Shown piece by piece: positions 8,897 through 19,870 of a stretch of DNA of 64,000 nucleotides (its first letter is position 1; every line of letters starts with the position of its first letter). Source of the DNA: Aphanomyces cochlioides (Eukaryota; Oomycota; Saprolegniomycetes; Saprolegniales; Verrucalvaceae). The translations under genes and the position numbers were made by a program. The notes under the pieces were generated by a model, which saw only the letters and a program-made list of their open reading frames with translations, made no database searches and had not been told where the DNA came from. Where the stretch lies: the NCBI GenBank assembly GCA_019828595.1, contig JAHQRK010000018.1:1116001-1180000 (forward strand). Reading direction: 5' to 3'.

Positions 8897-11425
8897 ATGC
8901 AGAGTACGGCCAGCTTGCAGCACGGCGGCGAGAGCCACGCCGCGCTCGAGCAGATCCATTACTATCTTGATGGCGTGGCGGAAGGCACTGGAACATCGCG
9001 GTCAATTAGCGCGCTCAAGCTGGCTGAATTCTGTGCATCCACTAAAAATGGCGGCAATGGAAGATTGTTGCTTCGAGCCAAGGGTGGTCTTACGCAGTGC
9101 ATCAAGTTGATGGAGGAGCTGAAGCTTGATGACAGTGTTCAATCGTATGAGCACGTGTATTGCATGATGACGCTGCTCTACTTTGTCACACTTGATACGG
9201 AGAATTGCGAAGCCCTCTGTGCCGATGCCTTTGTTAAGCTCAAACAAGTGCTGCAATACGCTGCGAGCGACCGGTATCGATACAAGCACGTGAGTAGCGC
9301 AAAATCAGCACCGGATGACGGTACGCGCAAGAGGCGAACACTACAAAAGAAGAAGGCAGTCGCATACCGCTCCAATGACAACCAGAAGGATCTCATACGC
9401 CAAGCAGAAGATCTCTTGCGCTCTGAAGCTATATTTCAATCAACAGACGTGTTTCCTATCGTCAGCCTGTGCGATGTCGTCCTAGGCGTGCTCAACAACA
9501 CGTTTCACACCGATCACACCTCCAAGTACGGTGTCGCCCAAAACAAGGCAGGGGGGAATCCATCAACCCAGAAGTCAGACGGTCTCCTCCAAGAAAGAAA
9601 GCTGCTCCTGCGAGACACTGGTGGATTGGACGCCGTGGCACAAATCGTCGAGACGTCATATCGTGCTGTCGGATCCGAACGAGGCGCCAGCACTCAACTC
9701 CTCCATGGCCTTCGCTTGATAGACCAAGTGTCGTTCATGGAGCGAGGCAATCAAGACCATTTGGTTCTTGAAACAAATATTCTCTCCGTTATCCTTGACG
9801 TTGTCCAGAAGAATGCTAAACCGAATGCGCCAAGGCGCTCCGTTGATTTGTACCTCATGGCAATGAGAGTGCTCATCAACTTGACGCACAAGAACGACAT
9901 TGCATGCACAAATATTGCAGCTGTACATGGCACACACCTTATTCTGGACGTCTTTTTGGAATTTCAAGCATCCCACGCCGATGACAAATTGACATTCGAC
10001 ACGTGCTTGCTCACCCTAAGCGCATTAGTCAACTGCGTCGAACACAACGATACGAACCGCGACGACGTGGGGACTTACCAAAATGGCTCCATCTTGGACA
10101 CATTGGTATCGTACTTTCGTGGTCGCGTGGCTTCGTTCCAGCACATTTTGCTAGAACCGGACGAGTCTGCTACTTGGAACCCTGAAGATGTCGTCTTAAG
10201 CGGTTCGGTTGCGATGCTTTTAGGCTGTTTGATGCGTCAGAGGCCACCAAATGCCGCACGTATTTTGTCTGCACTGCCAGATGGCTCCCCTCGATTATTG
10301 CTACGAGTATTGGTTGCATTTGTTGGTCTCCATGCTCAAATTGGCGCCTTGTCAGAAGAAATCTTGGAGTCTTGCATACAAGTCGAGACTGAGTTGAAGG
10401 CGCTGCATGACTCAAGTCCAGAGTCCTTACAAGTTGACATTCGAGCATCCATTTCACATCTGCCAGTGCAGCCGAAGAAGAGGCGGGAACCCGTAAAGAG
10501 AGAGCCTCTCTTGAAGGTTGCTGCTCCACTCGAGGAGAAAACGCCCTCCGTGGCGTATAAATTCCAGAGTGAAACACCTCCAGCGTCAGCCTTCAAATTT
10601 AACAGCGCTTCGTCATCGGCCAAGTCATGGGATTCGCCCGATAGCAAATCCCTGCGAAAGCGAGCTAGTCGTAGTCTTGCAGTTAATTCGTCACCTGACA
10701 GCGAAAAGCGGCCTGCTAAAGCATCTCAGACGTGGTCTGATGACAGTCCAAGATCGAAGAAAACGCCATCGTTTTCAAAGTCAACGTATAGAAAACGCGC
10801 TAAGCCGTCCTCGTCAATTGTCAAACAGCCAGTCGTTCAAATAGAAGAGACTGCCAGAAAAGAGACTACTGACAGTACAGTCGGCAATATGAGGCTCATT
10901 ACAACTTTGGGCAACTACCATCTCAAGTCATCCAGTCTTCAGCCGACATTTTCAAGGCGTAGTCGTGCAACTCCAGTCATGTCTTCTATCGAGCCGACAA
11001 CCGAACAAGATAACTCGCTGGCTACAAATGCCATCGCGAACAAGGAACTGGTGCAATCCAATTCAGAGATCAAACCAGAGCTAACGACTGAAGCGTCAGC
11101 ACCTACAGACCAAAGGCTCGAGGAAGCCACAGAGACCCCATCTGAAGAGAAGCCAACTCTACCAAAGCCAGCATTGCGAGAGAGGCGTCAAGTCCTGTTG
11201 ACTCCGGTAAAGGAAATGCCTCCACGGTCAATGTCCCCAAGGCTGAAGAAAGAGACTCGAAGTCGAAGTCCTGTCACCCCAAACGCACGAAAATCCACAA
11301 GCTCGAAGGTTGCGCTCGTCAAGTCAGCCAAGATAAAAATGTCGAGGGCAACAAACAACCAGAGTCGCTCGAGAGCCAACGCCAAGTCGAAAAAGAAACT
11401 TGACGTGTTTAGTTTTGACGAGTGA
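8897..11425 (+). CDS. WAPL-like cohesin-release factor
   Basis: 842 residues, single exon. Helical-repeat blocks match the WAPL C-terminal domain: MRVLINLTHKNDIACTNIAA (MRVLLNLTHEND in human), LTLSALVNCVEHNDTNR, and SVAMLLGCLMRQRPPNAARI. WAPL opens the SMC3-kleisin gate to unload cohesin in the nucleus. Unlike animal WAPL, the conserved domain is N-terminal here (about residues 1-520) and is followed by a Ser/Lys-rich disordered tail (about 530-842). The tail contains YKF and FKF aromatic motifs that resemble the FGF motifs of vertebrate WAPL; that comparison is tentative. The stop lies 33 bp from the stop of the convergent EF-hand gene. Confidence 0.82.
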   Translation: MQSTASLQHGGESHAALEQIHYYLDGVAEGTGTSRSISALKLAEFCASTKNGGNGRLLLRAKGGLTQCIKLMEELKLDDSVQSYEHVYCMMTLLYFVTLDTENCEALCADAFVKLKQVLQYAASDRYRYKHVSSAKSAPDDGTRKRRTLQKKKAVAYRSNDNQKDLIRQAEDLLRSEAIFQSTDVFPIVSLCDVVLGVLNNTFHTDHTSKYGVAQNKAGGNPSTQKSDGLLQERKLLLRDTGGLDAVAQIVETSYRAVGSERGASTQLLHGLRLIDQVSFMERGNQDHLVLETNILSVILDVVQKNAKPNAPRRSVDLYLMAMRVLINLTHKNDIACTNIAAVHGTHLILDVFLEFQASHADDKLTFDTCLLTLSALVNCVEHNDTNRDDVGTYQNGSILDTLVSYFRGRVASFQHILLEPDESATWNPEDVVLSGSVAMLLGCLMRQRPPNAARILSALPDGSPRLLLRVLVAFVGLHAQIGALSEEILESCIQVETELKALHDSSPESLQVDIRASISHLPVQPKKRREPVKREPLLKVAAPLEEKTPSVAYKFQSETPPASAFKFNSASSSAKSWDSPDSKSLRKRASRSLAVNSSPDSEKRPAKASQTWSDDSPRSKKTPSFSKSTYRKRAKPSSSIVKQPVVQIEETARKETTDSTVGNMRLITTLGNYHLKSSSLQPTFSRRSRATPVMSSIEPTTEQDNSLATNAIANKELVQSNSEIKPELTTEASAPTDQRLEEATETPSEEKPTLPKPALRERRQVLLTPVKEMPPRSMSPRLKKETRSRSPVTPNARKSTSSKVALVKSAKIKMSRATNNQSRSRANAKSKKKLDVFSFDE

Positions 11426-11458
11426 AATATGTAAACCAACCTCCCGCAGACACGATAA

Positions 11459-14400
11459 TTATTCAAAATCCTCGTCGTACTTTGTGCTAGCTGAAGGCGA
11501 ACCAAAATCATCACTGTTGTATGCTTCGACAATCCCTCGTAACTCATTCGCGCTGAGTACACCGTCTGCATCGACATCGTATTCTTTCAGTAAAGCCGCT
11601 GCTTCTTCTTTCATGACTTGGATGCTATATCGCTTGAGCCCAGCATGGAATTCTTCAATGCCAACAGCTCCATTTCCGTCGAGATCAAATACAGATATTA
11701 AATCAGTCGCAGCCTGGAGTTTTGGGTTTTGTTCGACCAGCTCAAGGAGGACTTCGATATCACGTACAGGTCGCAGCCAGTCTCGAAATTCCTTGTCTGT
11801 AATCCAGCCACTTGAGTCGCGGTCGAGTCGGCGGACAGCGGCATCGAGGGCCCGGTCGGACAAGTGAACAAGAGCTTTTAAACACCGCTTTAATTCACTG
11901 GTTCTGACTTTTCCCTGCTGTCCCAAACCATCAAACCATGCTTGTAGGGCTTCTTCGCCTTTTTGTTCAAGAATCTTCTCTCGACACTGCTCTATCAATA
12001 CTCCAACCTCCTCTTCGTCGGACGAGGTTTTGTCGGAGCAAAATCTAATAAATTCCGACTTGGAGACGACGCCATTAAGACTTGAGTCCATACACGCTAC
12101 GGCCATTTCAACCGTCGAGAGGGGTAAGTTTGGGGCCGCGAGGAATTTGTGGAGTTCAGCGGAGCTCACTTGGCCGCTCCCATCACGATCAATCCTTTCA
12201 AAGAGGGCTTTGATGGCATCTAGAGACGAACCTCCGGCTAACTTCAGGAGTTGATGTCTGAGATTCTTCACTGCAACACTGTTGTCACTAATGGTGGAAG
12301 GGGCCGTCGTATTCTTCGGAGCGTCTGTCCTCAGTTTGAGCCAACGTAATAATTCATCCAAAGAAATCAAATGATTTTTGTCCTGGATGTCATGACGAGA
12401 AAGACTAAGGAGTCGATTGGTACCTGATCAAGACGAAGAACAAGGCGAGAGAGTTGACCCAGTGTAAATCCTAGCTGCAATTGATCCAGTACATGACAAA
12501 ACTGAGCAAAAGGGGCTTCATCTATGCGTTCAAACGCAGGGTAAAAAACGCTGCGAACCGCGTCTTCAAGTGTTGTGGCGTCCTTTCGTGCAAGTTTGAC
12601 ACGGCTCAATATAGCATCACGAAGTTGATATCCTAAGACACCCATTTCGTCTGTTGTGGAGTCGGCAAATGAAAACGCTACAAATTCGGCAATATTGAAA
12701 GTGCCATTGCCGTCGGCATCAAAACATTCACGTATCCACTCCCCATAATCCACAGTGATACCCATTGTCTCTTCCATACAAGTCTTAAAGTCAGCGATTG
12801 GAACCTCCCCTGTTCCTTCAGAATCAAAGCTTTCAAACAATTTCGACAGAGCTGTGCGCAATGATGCAAACGAATGACCTCCACCAAATCGTTTTCGAGC
12901 GGCGTCAAGGATGGATTGGCGTAAGTTTCGGAACGACAGACATATACCTTCGACAGAATTGAGAGTTGGTGGGGCTATATGGCTCTTTGTTGGCTCTGGA
13001 GGAGGGGAGGCCGGTGGATCCGGGTTCACCTGGCGAAGTGTCAGATTACTATTTTATATCGAAACCAAATTACTGGTGCTTCCGGTACATTTGGTGTGGC
13101 TTCTTCAGCTGGAGCCTGTGGTTCAATCATATCCAAATCAAATGCTCGCATAAATTGCTCAGATGTGATGACCAGTCGATCGGTTTGAATTCCATTTCTT
13201 GAATGGATTAGGCGTATCAATCTTCATCATCCGTCAAATATTCTGGCCAACAAGAAACAACTACCTTCGAACAACTTGGCGAGGAACATCAAAACCTATA
13301 CGTCGAAGTTGATTTCGGAAAGTTGCACGGTCAACTTGTCCCTGCTGTCTTGTGTCGAAAAATTCAAAACTGTTTGCACCCAATCGTTTGGCTCGTTGAA
13401 AAGCAATTTGAATATCCGACCACAGCAGCAAGACAGGTTCCATTTCTCTTTCTTCCTGTTTTTTCTTTTGCTCCTCGACAATCTCATCTTGTATACGTTG
13501 CTGCTCGTCTCTGATCGATTTGATATGAAGCTGTTGTTGACGCTCTTCTTGGCGACGCTTGTATGCGAGTTTTGCCAGACGTTGACGAGCAAGTCTTTGT
13601 AGGGTGGCAGCAGCACTATTGATCAGAAGCTTTCGTCGGTATCGACGCTGAAATGTGATGTGTGAGAACCACGTCTGTATGCAGCGAGCATTGTTGTGTA
13701 AAATTGCTTGGTCGTCCAGTTTAAGCTTTTCTTTCCATTCCCGTTGCTTGGTTTGCTCAGCCATAATTTCAATCAATCGTTGTTTTTCTGCAGCAATGCG
13801 CTCTGCACGATTTGCTTCTTTTGCCAAGCGATATTGCTCAATGCGTTCTTCGTAGCTCATAAGCATAGGGAGCTTAGGAGGTGACTCTGCTTGTACAGTG
13901 CCTGCAACAGTTGGCGATGATAGGGCATGTTGTGGGGTGGGCTGATGTAAAATATCTTCTTTAGGCTCAGAAGTTTGAGGTATAACATTGTCTCTTTCAT
14001 GGGTTGCATATGGAACTTGTGGAAGTGTGTTGGAAATTGCCTCGTAGGCTCGGAGAAGGCTATCACACTCAGTGGACTGTTTCTTCAATTGGCGAAGCAT
14101 TCGTTTCTAGAAAACATCAAGTTAGTGTTGCATGAAAATTGAGTTACATTATCGTCTCGGCAGCGTTCAAGGTTGTGGTATTGCTCGAGCAGCAGTTCCC
14201 GATTTGAAAGGTAATTGGAGCATCTTTGGTTGAGCAACGTAATGCAGCCATCTAAATATTGCGACGAGTATTGGCACATCTGAAATGCCTTTTCGTAGTT
14301 TTTGTCGATAACCATGTCTGGACAATTCATAGTGCCGGAGAGTAAAATGGATGTCTTACCAAGAGAGGACAATGTGTTCCCATACAAGATGTCCTCATGA

Positions 14401-15066
14401 AACTCTGACAATTTGTCCACATTTCCCTTCAAATTCGTCAGACTTTGATTTGTTGCAGTGTTGCGAGCATACCATGAAAAAAATTTCTTGGATATTGGCT
14501 GCAGCAATGCGCGACCAGTTGATGTCTCTCGAGGGAACCTTGAATTGGAAGGTCGGATCAATCACTGAGCTCTTAGTTGTTGAGGTTGGAAACGATTGAA
14601 TAGACTGGGTATATGTTATGATCACTTCGAGATTTACAGGAAGGTAGCGCACACCACAATAAGACGCTGAATTCACTGCCAACCACGAAGGGCCAATTTC
14701 TAAATCGATGTTGAGCATGTACGAATGAATCATCAGTGAGAACAATACAATACCTGTCGGCTCGTGTGACATCAGTGGAATATCGACTACTCCGAGGTAG
14801 ATATCATGTTGTGGAAATGCATTCCATAGTTCAATGTTCAAAGGTGACACCTCCTTGGGAACACATACAATAGCTTCGGACCACGTTGCGAGGGACGTGT
14901 TCGTGCCAGACACTTGGATCACTTCCCCAACTGGACTTTTCGAGGATATCCGTTTGCCAGATGACGGTTTTTCATAGATAAATTTCAGAAATGGATTCTG
15001 ATAGACCGCGGATAAGCCTGACGCTGAGCGGACGGTCACACACGCTGTCGTTCGTCGAGCGTCCAT
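11459..15066 (-). CDS. C2-like / coiled-coil / IQ / multi-EF-hand protein, 1098 aa
   Basis: Nine exons on the minus strand: 15066-14754, 14699-14473, 14426-14360, 14317-14148, 14106-13265, 13221-13074, 13029-12424 and 12383 or 12382 to 11459; introns 40-54 bp. The introns at 14700-14753 and 14318-14359 are multiples of three and could be retained. The N-terminus (about 5-170) looks like a C2-type beta-sandwich. A helical region follows, then two IQ-like motifs (CIQTWFSHITFQRRYRR, LQRLARQRLAKLAYKRR), and from about 560 on many EF-hands. Calcium loops visible: DSEGTGEVPIADF, DADGNGTFNIAEF, DRDGSGQVSSAEL, DRDSSGWITDKEF, DLDGNGAVGIEEF, DVDADGVLSANEL. A calcium/calmodulin-type scaffold, possibly ciliary (oomycetes have flagellate spores); specific function unknown. 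A TTATCCGGAAA motif lies 85 bp upstream of the ATG. Confidence 0.8.
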
Positions 15067-15326
15067 AAAGATCGCGCGCGCAAATGCCACCTTTGGATAT
15101 AATCCTGAATGTTGGTCGAATCAACAACCAAAACAAGTGGCAAAGTTGATTATCCGGAAAAATGCACATGATTTAAAATGCCAATGTACTCAAAATCATT
15201 TTAAAATGCATTTAAAATGCACCCCGCAATAAAAATAGGATCCACGGCTGTTTCGTCAACGTGAGGTTTGGCGAAATGGAGTGAATTCACAGTCCACTTG
15301 GCAGTTTAGAATTTGCTCAGTCGAGG

Positions 15327-16683
15327 ATGTCGTCCCTTCTGCGAGTCACCCACCGCGTCTCCAAGACCGTCCCTCTTGCCCGCACGTTTGCTGCTCATGC
15401 CACGATCGATGAGAGCAAGCTCAACGGACTCAGCTTCAAGCTCACGGAAACTCAGCGTGAATTTCAACAACTTGCGCGCAAGTTCGCCCGTGAAGAAATG
15501 ATTCCCAAGGAAAAGCACTATGATCAAACGATGGAATACCCAAAGGAAATCTTTGACAAGGCGTGGGAATTGGGTTTGGTCAATGGCCACATCCCAGAGG
15601 TACCAAATTTCGTTCTCTTTCCTCCAATGCTCATGTCGAGAAATTTTAGAAATACGGTGGCCTCGGCTTGGGTGCCTTGGATGGTTGCATCATTGGCGAA
15701 GAATTGGCCTACGGTTGTACTGGTATGATGACTGCCATCGAAGCCAACCACTTGGCTTTGGCTCCTGTATTTGTCGCTGGTAACGATGCCCAATGCGCCA
15801 AGTATTTCGGCCGCCTCTTGGAAGCTCCTCGTCAAGCTGCCTACTGTGTCACTGAACCTGGTGCTGGTTCGGATGTCGCTGGCGCCAAAACCACTGCCGT
15901 GAAGAAGGGCAATTCGTGGGTTATCAACGGCTCTAAAATGTGGATTACCAACGGCGGTGTGGCCGACTGGTACTTCGTCTTGGCGAAGACTGACCCTGGC
16001 GCATCTGCTGGCTCGGCTTTCACCGGCTTCATCGTCGATGCCAATACTCCTGGTATTACTCGTGGCCGCAAGGAAATTAACATGGGTCAACGATGCTCTG
16101 ATACTCGTGGTATTACCTTTGAAGACGTTGTGGTCCCTGAAGAAAACGTCTTGGGTACTTCCTTGACTAATGAATCTCGCTTGACATTCTGAAACATTTA
16201 GGCTCTCCTGGTTATGGCTTCAAGATTGCTATGCAAGCTTTCGATCACACTCGCCCTCCTGTAGCCATTGGTGCTGTTGGTTTGGCTCGTCGTGCGATGG
16301 AAGAAGCTAAGAAGTATGCTTTGGAACGCAAGACGATGGGTCAACCCATTGCTACCCACCAAGCGATTATGTTCATGTTGGCCGACATGGCGACTGGCAT
16401 TGAAGCTGCGCGATTACTCACATACAAGGCAGCTTATGAAATTGATTGCGGCCGCAAGAACACGATGTATGCTTCGATGGCGAAACGTTTTGCGGGCGAT
16501 TTGGCAAACGAAGTGGCGACGAATGCCGTGCAAATCTTTGGTGGTGCCGGTTTCAACACCGAATACCCTGTCGAAAAGCTCATGCGTGATGCCAAGATTT
16601 ACCAAATCTACGAAGGCACGTCGCAAATCCAACGCTTGATTGTCGGCAAGGAAGTGCTCACTCGTCCCAACTTGGACCCTTGA
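15327..16683 (+). CDS. Medium-chain acyl-CoA dehydrogenase, mitochondrial
   Basis: Three exons: 15327-15599, 15650-16154, 16202-16683 (introns 50 and 47 bp), 419 residues, matching human MCAD in length (421). The N-terminus is a likely mitochondrial presequence (Arg/Ser-rich, no acid in the first 25). Family signatures are [43 protein letters not shown] and, near the end, [11 protein letters not shown], whose Glu is the catalytic base. The enzyme catalyses the first, FAD-dependent step of beta-oxidation and passes electrons to ETF. The medium-chain subclass is inferred from overall similarity. Confidence 0.94.
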
Positions 16684-16968
16684 TATGCATCTTCAACATG
16701 ATATCCTCTATAAAATAATAATTCTCGATTGTTCTTCGTTGCAAGGACAATGCATCACCGTCAATCAAGGGCCACCATGGGCAATGGATTTTGTTTCAAT
16801 ATCTCTTACCGATCACCCGACAGATGAAAGCTGCATGGATGCGCAGGAATGACGACGTGGGAGATCACAGATATAAATTTACAAAGGTTTTCAATATATA
16901 ATCTAACAAAAAATAAATTTATAAGATAAAGAATTGAAGCGCAGCATCAGCAAAGCCATCAGTCAACC

Positions 16969-18416
16969 ATGAGCAGCGCTAAGCAGCTTGCAATGCGATC
17001 GTTTTCCTCTGCGTCCAAAGTCGATCCGCGTTTCCTCTTTGACGCCGCGCCAGAGACACTTCTGTCTGCGCAAAAATCTAGAGTACTCTTTGGTCGCAAG
17101 CAATCCGAGATGTTGACGTCGATTGCACCCAAGTCGATGAGCAAAGTGCTCTTGGTCCGAGACCGCGATCCTGGCGCCGAGAAACGGTCTCAGTATGCGC
17201 AGTTCTTGCTCCAAAAGGCTAACATCCCGTGTTTCATGCTCACTCTCCAGCGCGATTGTGCTACAATCGATGCAATCAACCACGGACGCGATTATGCACG
17301 CCGTGTGGGTGCCAACGGTGTGCTCGCGTTTGGCGGTGGCAATGTCATGGACACCTCGCGTGCAATTGCTGCCTTGATGTTTAACGAAGGCAATGCTGAA
17401 GATTTAGCCTCGGGACCTCTCACTATCGACCACAAGGTGGCGCCTTTGATTGTCATGCCAACAGTTGCTGGTAGTGGCAGCGAAGTGTCAACTGAAGCTC
17501 TTGTGTTGGACGAAGGCGCTGAAGCTAAGCTCTCGTTCACAAAGTCTCCAATCGTTGCTGATGCTGTCATCATTGATCCATTGCTCACTGTGTCGGTGCC
17601 CATGGCCATCACAGCCCAAGGGGCGTTGACAGCAATGGGACAATGCATCGAGTCATTTTTGACGAACCAGAACGATCCCAAAGTCGACGAGCTCTGTCTG
17701 AACGGCATTCGATCCGTCGCTGAAGCTCTCAAGACTCCATTGCAAGGTGCGCGTGGTCATGCCATTCATTCGTTCTCATGTCTAGTCGGTAGAGGGCAAG
17801 ATCCATTTGAACGACGTTGGATTTCGTGAGCGCTTGAGCTACGCGAGTTTGTGCAGCAGTTTGGTTTCGCTCTCGACTGGCTTTGGTGCTGCGCATTCGC
17901 TTGGCATTGGCGTTGGTGGATTGAGTGACACGCCCCACATGCAAGTGTGTGCTGCCTTTCTACCACTCGTCATGTCTCGATACCAAAGCGTCATTGACGA
18001 CAACCGTGGCGACTCTTACTTTGACAGTCTGGTACGTTGACGTCACCAACAAGCTGGGGATTGACAGCGCGTCTTCTGTAGCACGCTCGACTTGAAGCCG
18101 TGCAAAACATCTTGCATTTGGTCACGGGATACAAGACGGAAACGCTCCCAGAGTGGTTCACTCAAGTTGGATGGTGAGAGAGCTGCCCTTGTGAAGATGT
18201 TGTGACGGATACTTTAGTCGCTTTGACATTCCCGACGCGCACCAGCTCGGATTTGATGACAGTTTGGTGCAAACCATTGTCGATCGCGCGACGGATCGCT
18301 TGGAAGATTGCGGCGAGCAGCGTTCTGTCACAACTGTGTTGGAGAAGACAGATTTGGATACGATTATGCAAGGAGCGGTCACGCCACCACCATCATCGAC
18401 GACGACGTCGGTTTAG
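16969..18416 (+). CDS. ADHFE1-type iron dehydrogenase (hydroxyacid-oxoacid transhydrogenase)
   Basis: Four exons: 16969-17746, 17793-18031, 18082-18173, 18218-18416 (introns 46, 50, 44 bp), 435 residues. The N-terminus looks like a mitochondrial presequence. Group III alcohol dehydrogenase motifs include FGGGNVMDTSRA (nucleotide-binding loop), PTVAGSGSEVS and GFGAAHSLGIGVGG with a metal-ligand His, plus TPHMQV with a further conserved His. ADHFE1 couples 4-hydroxybutyrate oxidation to 2-oxoglutarate reduction. The presequence and overall organisation favour ADHFE1 over fermentative ADH. The C-terminal tail of about 20 residues is Thr/Pro/Ser-rich. Confidence 0.85.
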
Positions 18417-18513
18417 ACACTGTCTATTATGCAGTTGTTACTTTGGGAACTAAGGGAGAAACATCAACATTTTGTTAAATACTTGAAGCGTCGCGGGCGC
18501 CAAGCTTGACTGT

Positions 18514-19269
18514 TTATTGAGGTTTGTTGTACACCTGGTCCTTGTTGTAGTACGCGCACATGGCCACTGAAGCGCCCGTGAATTTGAACGGAGGCAAGTC
18601 GGACGAGACGGGATTCAATGCAGCAACCGTTTGCTCCAATGAGTTGAGGTCTTTGCCGAGCGGGTAGTAGTGAAGCGAGTCCTTGTAGCAGTCGTTCACT
18701 TGGTTGACAAAGTCCGAATACTTGCAGAACCACTTGCCAGGGCCATCCTTGCCGTACTTGGTAATAAATTCGTTGCGCAAATGTGCTTCGATGAAGCAGG
18801 ATGTGACAACACGGAAGACACTTCGTTGCGACCAGTATGTGCACAAATGAGCTTGGTACAACGCCTTGTCGTCGTAGTCTGCGGTCACGTCGTAGTAGGC
18901 CTTGCAGTTGTTCGTGGCCCACTTGCTGGCACTCGCATACAGCGAAGAGCAGACATAAGCGAGATACTTGGCCGAGTTGGGCTTCCACGTCGAGGTGCAA
19001 GCTGGTTCTGGTGCAGGGCCGTACGAGTCTTCGGACGGAGGGACAAACGGTGGAGGAGGTGTCGCGGGTGGAACATACTCCGTTGGAGCAGGCGTCGCGT
19101 ACGTCGGAGGAGGGGTGGGGGCATCATACACTGGAGCAGGGGTGTTGTACACTGGGGGTGGGTTCTTGTACACTGGAGCTGGAGTGTTGTAGACTGGTGG
19201 CGCAGGTTCAGGGTAGCTCGCCGATTGGGCGACCACAGCGAAAGCAAGAAGGGTGGCGGCGCGGATCAT
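18514..19269 (-). CDS. Secreted Pro-rich repeat / 8-Cys protein
   Basis: 251 residues. A clear signal peptide (MIRAATLLAFAVVAQSA) is followed by about 60 residues of Pro/Tyr-rich repeats (VYNTPAP, VYKNPPP, VYNTPAP, VYDAPTP), then a globular domain of about 150 residues with eight cysteines. The layout suggests an extracellular or cell-wall protein with a disordered stalk. The globular domain resembles nothing I can name; elicitin-like or CAP folds are not apparent. Intronless. Confidence 0.8.
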   Translation of the reverse strand: MIRAATLLAFAVVAQSASYPEPAPPVYNTPAPVYKNPPPVYNTPAPVYDAPTPPPTYATPAPTEYVPPATPPPPFVPPSEDSYGPAPEPACTSTWKPNSAKYLAYVCSSLYASASKWATNNCKAYYDVTADYDDKALYQAHLCTYWSQRSVFRVVTSCFIEAHLRNEFITKYGKDGPGKWFCKYSDFVNQVNDCYKDSLHYYPLGKDLNSLEQTVAALNPVSSDLPPFKFTGASVAMCAYYNKDQVYNKPQ

Positions 19270-19870
19270 AATTCTAATAAACCAAATGTCAATGAAGATC
19301 TGTGATGGACGCCTGCCTACGTAGAGTCGGTCGCGTCAGCTCTCGGCAATCGTCAAGAGAGCTTGAGTGATTTTTGTGCTGTGAAGCTTCCCGACCGACA
19401 CCACATTAGCCTTCCAAACCCAAAGATCGAAGAGGCGTAACAGATCCTGCGATCTGATTGGTGCCCAATTTTTTAGACAAAGTTTCCGCACCAATCAGAA
19501 GCCGAGACGGTGGTTTCAAGCCAATGGTATACAAACTCCAAGTGAATACGAAAGATCGCTCCTGTCAGGGGTTGGCTCTTGAGCTATGGCGACGCTTGGC
19601 TATGAAACGGATCTCCAGTGTTTAGTAGGGGAAACGCAGGGAGTTACAGCGTGTTGCCTTATGTGCATGTGACCCGCCACAGCTCGACTCGGATCAATGA
19701 CATGACATCGACATGCGAAAGATCGCATTCATTCTGACAGGTCCTTTGAAATCTTATAATGTTGCGTTGAAATATATAGAATATAAAAGGTATCAATTCC
19801 TGCGAGAATTGATATTAAGTATGAGAGGGTTGATGAAAGTACAATACTACACCACATCTGCGTCAAAGAC
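19270..19870. promoter_or_regulatory. Divergent promoter region with paired CCAAT boxes
   Basis: A 601-bp gap between the divergent secreted-protein gene and MinD. It contains CTGATTGGTGC (19454-19464) and GCACCAATCAG (19488-19498), an 11-bp inverted repeat with CCAAT boxes in both arms. No other gene is seen. Confidence 0.5.
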
